Positions 1-6,296 of a stretch of DNA of 12,664 nt are shown piece by piece. Each line of letters opens with the position of its first letter. Within the stretch, counting starts at the first letter, position 1. Below the pieces are notes generated by a model. It saw only the letters and a program-made list of their open reading frames with translations. It was not told where the DNA came from and did not search any database. The position numbers and the translations under genes were made by a program. This DNA comes from an uncultured Clostridia bacterium (GTDB lineage Bacteria; Bacillota; Clostridia; HGM11514): positions 1 through 12,664 of the forward strand of contig CAKSKB010000031.1 of the NCBI GenBank assembly GCA_934464705.1, written 5' to 3'.

Positions 1-41
1 GGAGTGAAGCTATTTGTCATGGCTAAAGTATTGAGTTTTCA

Positions 42-1073
42 ATGTTCAGTTCCCATTTTCATGTGGGAAGTTTGAGTACATATATGGAAAATGGTGAGGA
101 AATGACTATGATTCCGAGAACGAGTGATGGCCAGCTCCTATTTTTGTTGAATAATGTTGCAAAAATGAAAAAAGATACGGACTTGGGAAGTCGTATCGCC
201 GAGGTTCATAATGGCTCATCTATTTTTACAGGTGATGCAGGTAGCGGAGAGAGTAATGCTCGAAGATATATGATAGAGAATGATTTGGTCGAGGCAATAA
301 TCGCTCTTCCAGACAAAATGTTTTATAACACACCATTAAGCACGTATATTTGGATTTTATCGAATAGGAAAGAGGAAAGAAGAAAAAGGAAAATTCAATT
401 AATTGACGCATCCGAGATGAAGTCTCCTTTGAGGAAGAATATGGGGGATAAAGGGTGCGAGCTTACACCTGAAATTCGCAAGGAAATTGTTCGAATTTTT
501 ATGGAAATGGAAGAGAGCGAAAGAAGTATGGTCTTCGATAATAATGAATTTGGCTTTTGGTCGATTACTGTTGAGAGACCTTTGCGTTTGCGTGTATACC
601 CTGACAGAGAAATACCAGAAAGTGTATTTAGGAAAAAAGAAGAAATGGCATCAGTGCGAGAAGCTCTTTCATCGGTTCCTAAAGATACACCTTTGAATGA
701 TTGGAATGCTTTTGCAAAAGCCACAAAGCTCAAATCTGGTGTCTTGAAAAGAATTCGTCCTTATATTACAGAGAGGGATTTGTTGGCATGCCCAGTTGAA
801 GGGGAAGCTGATGCTGAATTAAGAGATACTGAGACAGTTCCGTTCACTTATGAAGGTGGCATTGATGCTTTTATGAAAAATGAAGTACTGTCATATGCTC
901 CTGATGCTTTTGTTAATGAGAAGAAGATACGAATTGGCTATGAAGTAAGCTTTGCAAAGTATTTTTACAAGCCGGCCGTACTCAGAGACATGAAAGAAAT
1001 CATAGAAAAACTTACAGACTTGGAGAAAGAAGCGGATGGTGTGATGTCTGAAATTATGGAGGGGATTCGATGA
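42..1073 (+). CDS. hsdM: Type I R-M methyltransferase HsdM, C-terminal half only (5'-truncated, probably broken)
   Basis: This is the C-terminal half of an N6-adenine methyltransferase subunit, which with HsdS forms the M2S1 modification complex of a type I R-M system. The family-typical block starts near residue 25 (IPRTSDGQLLFLLNNVAKMK) and continues through GSRIAEVHNGSSIFTGDAGSGE, the NARRYMIENDLVEAIIALP stretch and ERPLRLRVYPDREIP. It then runs into the helical tail (PFTYEGGIDAFM, KYFYKPAVLRDM) that docks HsdS. The SAM-binding glycine motif and the NPPY/NPPF catalytic motif, which lie upstream in this family, are absent. The reading frame is closed by TAA at 24-26, so the gene cannot simply continue off the window. 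The ATG at 42 has no convincing ribosome-binding site and the first 10 or so residues do not look like HsdM. The 3' end overlaps hsdS by ATGA. On its own this product should not methylate. A separate N-terminal piece upstream, a frameshift or a rearrangement are all possible. Confidence 0.85.
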   Translation: MFSSHFHVGSLSTYMENGEEMTMIPRTSDGQLLFLLNNVAKMKKDTDLGSRIAEVHNGSSIFTGDAGSGESNARRYMIENDLVEAIIALPDKMFYNTPLSTYIWILSNRKEERRKRKIQLIDASEMKSPLRKNMGDKGCELTPEIRKEIVRIFMEMEESERSMVFDNNEFGFWSITVERPLRLRVYPDREIPESVFRKKEEMASVREALSSVPKDTPLNDWNAFAKATKLKSGVLKRIRPYITERDLLACPVEGEADAELRDTETVPFTYEGGIDAFMKNEVLSYAPDAFVNEKKIRIGYEVSFAKYFYKPAVLRDMKEIIEKLTDLEKEADGVMSEIMEGIR

Positions 1074-2425
1074 AATCATATATTAACATGGTGGAAACAT
1101 CAATTCCTTGGTTATCACGAATCCCTGAACACTGGGAATTGAAGCGCAATAAAAATATATTTTCAGAAGCCAAAGAAACTGTTGGGGAAAATTCAAGCCA
1201 GTATAAGCTTCTGTCGCTTACGACTAAAGGGATAATAATCAGAGATATAACATCGGGTAAGGGTAAATTTCCAAAGGATTTTAATACCTATAAGATAGTT
1301 AACGAAGGTGACATGGCCTTTTGCCTGTTTGATATTGATGAAACTCCGAGAACGGTTGGTCTGTCATCATATCACGGGATGCTTACGGGTGCTTATACAA
1401 TATTTCATGTCCGAGATATAAACCCAAGGTATGTGTACTATTACTATGTTTCGCTGGATGATGTAAAGGCTTTGCGTCCGCTCTACAGTGGATTAAGAAA
1501 AACTATAAATACTGGAACATTTTTGGGTAGTAAATTACCAGTTCCCCCTCGCGAAGAGCAGGATCAGATAGTTAGATTTCTGGACTGGAAAGTATCAAGC
1601 ATTAATAAACTGATTAATGTAAGAAAAAAGCAGATAGAGGAACTTGAAGAATTAAAACGTAGTAAGATTGGCACTCTTATTATGGGTCAAGTATCTGGGA
1701 ATGAAATGAAGGATACTGCTGTAAGCTGGGTAAAAACTATACCGGCTCATTGGCAAGAGAAGACCGTTGTTCAGGTGGCAGAAGAGCAACAAATTAAGAA
1801 TACTGGAATGACAGAAGATAATCTGCTGTCACTGAGCTATGGAAAGATCATCAATAAGGATATAAACACGACAGATGGTCTTCTTCCTGCAAGTTTTGAG
1901 GGATATCAGATAGTCCATGATGGAAATATTGTTTTGAGGCTAACAGATTTACAGAATGACCATAAGAGCCTTAGGACGGGGCTATCCACTCAGACAGGCA
2001 TTATAACATCCGCATACACTTGTTTGAAAGTGAGAGAGGGAATTATTCCAGAGTATCTTCAACTACAATTACATGTAGCGGATCTTTGTAAAGTTTTCTA
2101 TGGAATGGGTGGTGGAGTTCGTCAAAGTATTGGTTTTAAGGAGATTCGTAAACTAATAATAGCTGTTCCTCCAATAGAAGAGCAGAAAAGAATACTTGAA
2201 GCAACTCACGGAGTAGAAGGTCCGATTAATGAGGTGATTCAAAAGAAGAAGGAAATAATTTTGTCCTTGGAAGAATTAAAGAAACGACTGATTTCTGATG
2301 TTGTTGTTGGCAATTTTGATGTTCGGGATATTGATGTTCCCGAGTATGAAAATGTAGATGAGGATACTGATGATGACATTGAAGAAGCTGATGACAATGT
2401 GGAGACAGAGGAACAGGAGTATTAA
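1070..2425 (+). CDS. hsdS: Type I R-M specificity subunit HsdS
   Basis: HsdS is the DNA-recognition subunit of the type I complex. It binds the two half-sites of the bipartite target and anchors two HsdM and two HsdR subunits. The 451-aa protein has the classic two-fold layout. TRD1 (about residues 9-165, opening IPWLSRIPEHWELKR) is followed by a helical spacer (PPREEQDQIVRFLDWKVSSI, then KKQIEELEELKRSKI). TRD2 (about 218-375, opening WVKTIPAHWQEK) is followed by a second spacer (PPIEEQKRI, then KKEIILSLEELKKRLI). The two TRDs resemble each other: LLSLTTKG and LLSLSYGK both lead into a hydrophobic GD/GN strand and a LTGAYT/ITSAYT block. The last 35 residues are an acidic tail (19 D/E). The start is set by GGAGGGG at 1058-1064 and the 4-nt ATGA overlap with hsdM, so the two are translationally coupled. 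Length is in the usual HsdS range and no truncation is seen. Confidence 0.95.
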   Translation: MKSYINMVETSIPWLSRIPEHWELKRNKNIFSEAKETVGENSSQYKLLSLTTKGIIIRDITSGKGKFPKDFNTYKIVNEGDMAFCLFDIDETPRTVGLSSYHGMLTGAYTIFHVRDINPRYVYYYYVSLDDVKALRPLYSGLRKTINTGTFLGSKLPVPPREEQDQIVRFLDWKVSSINKLINVRKKQIEELEELKRSKIGTLIMGQVSGNEMKDTAVSWVKTIPAHWQEKTVVQVAEEQQIKNTGMTEDNLLSLSYGKIINKDINTTDGLLPASFEGYQIVHDGNIVLRLTDLQNDHKSLRTGLSTQTGIITSAYTCLKVREGIIPEYLQLQLHVADLCKVFYGMGGGVRQSIGFKEIRKLIIAVPPIEEQKRILEATHGVEGPINEVIQKKKEIILSLEELKKRLISDVVVGNFDVRDIDVPEYENVDEDTDDDIEEADDNVETEEQEY

Positions 2426-2427
2426 CG

Positions 2428-5400
2428 ATGGCTTTTACCAACACAAAGGAAAGCGGCCTTGAATCCTTAATCGTGAAGTGGCTGGTTGAACAGAACGGGT
2501 ACGAGGAAGGAACAAACGCCGACTATAACAAAGAGTATGCTGTCGACGAGACACGCCTGTTCCGGTTTCTGCAGGATACACAGCCGAAGGAAATGGACAA
2601 GCTGGGTGTGTTCACTTCTGATACAAGGAAGCGACAGTTCCTGAACCGTCTGTCCGGAGAGATTGCCAAGCGTGGCATTATTGATGTGCTTCGTAATGGC
2701 ATCAAGGTTTATCCGGCTGATCTCATCATGTTTTATCTGACACCGACAGAAAATAATGCGCAGGCCAGAATCATGTATGAGAAAAACATCTTCAGCACGA
2801 CACGGCAGTTGCGTTATTCGCAGGATGCCGGGAAGCTGGCTCTGGATGTCTGCCTGTTCATCAACGGTCTTCCGGTTATCACGATGGAGCTTAAAAACCA
2901 GCTAACCAAACAGAACACAGAATATGCTGTACGTCAGTATAAAGAGGATCGTGACTTTCACGATTTGCTGTTTACATTCAAACGTTGCATGGTCCATTTT
3001 GCTGTTGATGATGCAACCATTCAGTTTTGCACGAAGCTTGTCGGAAAAGACAGTTGGTTCCTGCCTTTCAACAAAGGTTATGATGACGGAGCAGGGAATC
3101 CGCCTAATCCGAACGGCCTTATGACGGACTATTTGTGGAAGGATATCCTTACAAAGCAGAAACTGTCGAGAATTATTGAAAACTATGCACAGGTTATCGA
3201 AGAAGTAGATGAAGATACAAAGAAGAAATCTGTGAAACAAGTGTGGCCACGTTATCATCAGTTGGACTGCGTAGAGAAGCTACTTGCAGATGTCAAAGAA
3301 AACGGTGTGGGAAAGAAGTATTTGATCCAGCACAGCGCCGGAAGCGGAAAATCCAATTCTATCGCATGGCTGGCGCATCAGCTTATCGGACTTGAAGAGA
3401 ATGGTCATCCTATGATCGATTCCGTCCTTGTGGTTACGGATCGCCGTATTCTGGATAAACAGATTCGGAACACGATAAAGCAGTTCATGCAGGTCAAGAA
3501 TACTGTGACGTGGGCAGAGCACTCCGGAGACCTTAGGAAAGCTATTCAGGATGGGAAGAGAATTATCATTTCCACAATAGAGAAGTTTCCATATATCATC
3601 TCTGAAATCGGTCAGGAGCATAAGGATAATAAGTTTGCCATTATCATTGATGAGGCGCATTCCGGACAGAGCGGGCGTAATTCGGCAAATATGAATCTGG
3701 CTCTTTCCGGTCTTGCGACAGCTGATGAAGCAGATAATGAAGACAAAATCAATGCCATGATGGAAGGACGTAAGCTTGTGTCATCGGCAAGCTATTTTGC
3801 TTTTACTGCTACGCCGAAGAATAAAACGGAAGAAATGTTTGGCGTTCCGTATGAAGAAGACGGCGAGATTAAGCATCGTCCGTTCCATGTCTATACAATG
3901 AAGCAGGCAATACAGGAAGGCTTCATTCTGGATGTGCTTCGGAATTATACCACCATCGACAGCTGGTATAAAATCATGAAGACCGTCGAAGATGATCCGA
4001 TGTTTGATAAAAAACGGGCGCAGAAAAAACTGCGTGCCTTTGTCGAAGGAAATCCTGAAGTTATCGCAAAGAAGGCAGCCATGATGGTTGAACACTTTCA
4101 TGAGCAAGTCATCGCAAAGAAAAAGATCGGCGGGAAGGCACGTGCGATGGTGGTTACGGCTAGTATTCCCAGGTGCGTTGAGTACTACTATGCCATCAAC
4201 AAGTGCTTATCCGAACGACACAGCCCTTACAAGACAATCGTGGCATTCTCCGGAGAACACAAGTACAACGGAGCTGAGCCGGCATTGACATCTGCCGGAC
4301 TGAACGGCTTCCCGGATGCCAAGATCCCTAAGGAGTTTAAAAAGGATCCATATCGAATCCTCATTGTAGCAGACATGTTCCAGACCGGATTTGATGAACC
4401 GCTTCTACAGACAATGTATGTCGATAAGCCACTCTATGATATTGCAGCAGTGCAGACGCTTTCGAGACTGAACAGAGCATGCCCAGGCAAGAATGAAGTA
4501 TATGTCCTTGATTTTGCAAACAAAACATCTGTCATAGAGGCAGCATTTTCTAAGTTCTATCGGACGACTATTCTGTCCGGCAAAACGGATCCGAACAAGC
4601 TGTATGATTTGATTACCTTGATGGAAGAGTATCAAATCTATGATGACAATGATGTGGAGAAGCTGGTTGATCTGTTCCTGAGTGGAGCAGAGCGTGACCG
4701 TCTGGATCCGATTCTGGATGCCTGCACAGCAATTTATAAGCAGTTGGAACTGGATGATCAGATTAAATTCAAGAGTGCAGCGAAATCGTTTGTACGTACA
4801 TATGGCTTCTTGGGAGCAATCCTGCCGTATGGAAATGTAGAATGGGAAAAGCTGTCAATCTTCTTGAATCTGCTTATTCCGAAATTGCCGTCTCCGAGAG
4901 GCGACGATCTTTCTGAAGGGATCCTTTCCACAATTGACCTGAATAGTTATTGTAATGAGGCTCAGGAGGCAATTTCAATAAAGCTGGAAGATGCGGATGC
5001 TGAGATAGAACCGGTCCCGGCAGGAAAGGTAGGACATATTGTTGAACCAGAGATGGATCTTCTTTCTAAGATCATAATGGACTTTAACGATATGTTTGGG
5101 AACATCAACTGGAATGACGCTGATAATGTACAGCGGCAGATTCTGACTATTCCAGAGATGGTTTCCAAGGACAAGAAGTATCAGAATGCTATGAAGAATT
5201 CGGATGCCCAGGAGGCGCGTACAGAGAGTGAACGAGCTCTTCAGCAGGTTATTTTCTCTATCATGGCTGACAATATGGAGCTGTTCAAGCAATTCCAAGA
5301 TAATCCGTCATTCAAGAAATGGCTGTCCGATCTGGTATTCAATCTTACTTACAATCCGGAAGGGAAAACGTATGTAATGCAGGGGAAGGAGCATAAAGCG

Positions 5401-5478
5401 GTTGCTTATGATTTCAAGCCGCAGCAGGATTTGATGACAGTGGCGGAGGATAGCGTATCGTACGGGAAGAAAGATTGA
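2428..5478 (+). CDS. hsdR: Type I R-M restriction/translocase subunit HsdR
   Basis: HsdR is the motor and nuclease of the type I complex: an ATP-driven SF2 double-strand DNA translocase that cleaves DNA away from the recognition site. The 1016-aa protein is of full family length. The N-terminal PD-(D/E)xK nuclease is visible as D140, E154 and K156 (ALDVCLF, then TMELKNQ), followed by a nearby QY pair at 170-171. Helicase motifs follow in order: Walker A HSAGSGKS (302-309), DEAH box (408-411), motif III FAFTATPK (457-464), motif V TGFDEP (653-658) and motif VI QTLSRLNR (676-683). A C-terminal helical region for contact with M2S1 completes it. The start is chosen from AGGAG at 2415-2419, 8 nt before the ATG and just 2 nt after the hsdS stop, so it is in the same operon. 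Codon use is clearly GC-richer than in hsdM/hsdS, hinting that it has a different history from them. All catalytic motifs are present. Confidence 0.96.
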   Translation: MAFTNTKESGLESLIVKWLVEQNGYEEGTNADYNKEYAVDETRLFRFLQDTQPKEMDKLGVFTSDTRKRQFLNRLSGEIAKRGIIDVLRNGIKVYPADLIMFYLTPTENNAQARIMYEKNIFSTTRQLRYSQDAGKLALDVCLFINGLPVITMELKNQLTKQNTEYAVRQYKEDRDFHDLLFTFKRCMVHFAVDDATIQFCTKLVGKDSWFLPFNKGYDDGAGNPPNPNGLMTDYLWKDILTKQKLSRIIENYAQVIEEVDEDTKKKSVKQVWPRYHQLDCVEKLLADVKENGVGKKYLIQHSAGSGKSNSIAWLAHQLIGLEENGHPMIDSVLVVTDRRILDKQIRNTIKQFMQVKNTVTWAEHSGDLRKAIQDGKRIIISTIEKFPYIISEIGQEHKDNKFAIIIDEAHSGQSGRNSANMNLALSGLATADEADNEDKINAMMEGRKLVSSASYFAFTATPKNKTEEMFGVPYEEDGEIKHRPFHVYTMKQAIQEGFILDVLRNYTTIDSWYKIMKTVEDDPMFDKKRAQKKLRAFVEGNPEVIAKKAAMMVEHFHEQVIAKKKIGGKARAMVVTASIPRCVEYYYAINKCLSERHSPYKTIVAFSGEHKYNGAEPALTSAGLNGFPDAKIPKEFKKDPYRILIVADMFQTGFDEPLLQTMYVDKPLYDIAAVQTLSRLNRACPGKNEVYVLDFANKTSVIEAAFSKFYRTTILSGKTDPNKLYDLITLMEEYQIYDDNDVEKLVDLFLSGAERDRLDPILDACTAIYKQLELDDQIKFKSAAKSFVRTYGFLGAILPYGNVEWEKLSIFLNLLIPKLPSPRGDDLSEGILSTIDLNSYCNEAQEAISIKLEDADAEIEPVPAGKVGHIVEPEMDLLSKIIMDFNDMFGNINWNDADNVQRQILTIPEMVSKDKKYQNAMKNSDAQEARTESERALQQVIFSIMADNMELFKQFQDNPSFKKWLSDLVFNLTYNPEGKTYVMQGKEHKAVAYDFKPQQDLMTVAEDSVSYGKKD

Positions 5479-5503
5479 TTACTGAAAAGGGGAAACCGAT
5501 GGT

Positions 5504-6154
5504 ATGACTAACACAGATTATTTTGATATGACTGAAAAGAGAATTGTTAGATTAATGGAACTGCGAAAACAGGGAATTTCCCTTACAAAGGGGATTATCG
5601 GGGAGACTCTTTTCAAAGAAGACTTTTTCTTTTGTGCATCTGCTGATCGATGTTTGAACCTGATTGATGGGTTTACTGACATGCTCCGCAAGCGGAATCT
5701 TACTTGCGTAGGAGCATTGTTAAGATTGCAGATGGATAACTGTATGCGCTCGTATGCAGCTTTCATCGCAAAAGATAAAGAAACTGTTATTGATTGTATT
5801 ATCAGTGGCGATTCAATTAACAAGCAGTTGAGTAAAGATGGAACGAAGATGACAGATGGATACTTAAAAAGGGAATTGTCCAAGGTCGACACTCGATTTG
5901 CAGATGTTTACAATCAGGCAAGCGGTTATATACATTTGTCTGAAAAAGCTTTCTATCAAACTGTTGTAAAAGTGGAAGACGATAGTATTGAATGGCAAGT
6001 TGGAAGAGAATTACCAGAAAAACGAAATCCTGTACTAATTGAAGCGGCAGATGCATTTATTCACTTTGTGAAATTGCATTTTAAGATGTTGGAGGCTGTA
6101 GCAGATAGTAAAAGACGAGTTGATCGTTCTGATACTAAAGGAACTGAACAATAA
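5504..6154 (+). CDS. Hypothetical helical protein (HEPN/DUF5677-like?) encoded behind hsdR
   Basis: I cannot assign this 216-aa protein firmly. It looks all-helical, soluble, without signal peptide or membrane segment. Two conserved-looking patches stand out: RLQMDNCMRSY (residues 74-84) and YNQASGYIHLSEKAF (136-150), with a central S140 and H144. That pairing (a charged helix followed by a Ser-x3-His helix) recalls the HEPN-related DUF5677-type proteins that turn up in defence loci. The resemblance is by eye only, and no canonical HEPN Rx4-6H motif is seen. The gene begins 25 nt after hsdR, with AAAAGGGG at 5485-5492 as its ribosome-binding site. It is therefore probably co-transcribed with the type I operon, although it is more AT-rich than hsdR. 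An ATG at 5499 is out of frame and stops at once, so 5504 is the start. Its stop overlaps the beginning of a 35-codon frame at 6151. Confidence 0.75.
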   Translation: MTNTDYFDMTEKRIVRLMELRKQGISLTKGIIGETLFKEDFFFCASADRCLNLIDGFTDMLRKRNLTCVGALLRLQMDNCMRSYAAFIAKDKETVIDCIISGDSINKQLSKDGTKMTDGYLKRELSKVDTRFADVYNQASGYIHLSEKAFYQTVVKVEDDSIEWQVGRELPEKRNPVLIEAADAFIHFVKLHFKMLEAVADSKRRVDRSDTKGTEQ

Positions 6155-6258
6155 AAGATATTGACGCTTTATTCGAAAAGAAGTTTCATGTTCATTCTGG
6201 TTCCCAAATTCGTGTTGACCCCATCGAATTGGGTAGTAATACACTTATTATTAAATAA
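6151..6258 (+). pseudogene. 35-codon small ORF with ATA in place of its start codon (ATGA-to-ATAA change)
   Basis: Directly at the end of the 216-aa gene a second frame runs for 35 codons to TAA at 6256-6258. It encodes a balanced, protein-like peptide (KDIDALFEKKFHVHSG, then SQIRVDPIELGSNTLIIK). It has no ATG, GTG or TTG start. The codon at the expected start is ATA (6151-6153), placed 8 nt after a good AAGGA (6138-6142). If 6153 were G, the junction would read ATGA, a start-stop overlap of the kind seen at hsdM/hsdS, and the upstream gene would end in TGA instead of TAA. One G-to-A change would thus remove this start while leaving the upstream gene's stop intact. Alternatives are genuine AUA initiation, a C-terminal extension of the upstream protein reached by a -1 frameshift, or chance. 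The frame is closed upstream by TGA at 6145-6147. I do not recognise the peptide. Confidence 0.4.
6215..6242 (+). promoter_or_regulatory. Possible sigma-70-type promoter before the PHP-ATPase gene
   Basis: TTGACC (6215-6220) is followed after 16 nt by TAATAC (6237-6242), about 55 nt before the PHP-ATPase start codon. The -35 matches the consensus at 5 of 6 bases and the -10 at only 3 of 6. It lies inside the 35-codon frame. If real, it would let the PHP-ATPase and its small partner be expressed separately from the type I operon. Support is weak. Confidence 0.25.
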
Positions 6259-6296
6259 ATTTAATGATGCGAGAATAGGTTGGTGCAAAGAGAATT

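Noticed and set aside
1..72. 24-codon open stretch in frame 1 at the window edge as the missing part of HsdM
   Set aside because: The translation (GVKLFVMAKVLSFQ...) shows no HsdM motif, so a simple one-base frameshift does not restore the gene.
5499..5507. ATG at 5499 as the start of the gene behind hsdR
   Set aside because: It reads ATG GTA TGA and stops at once; the in-frame start is ATG 5504.
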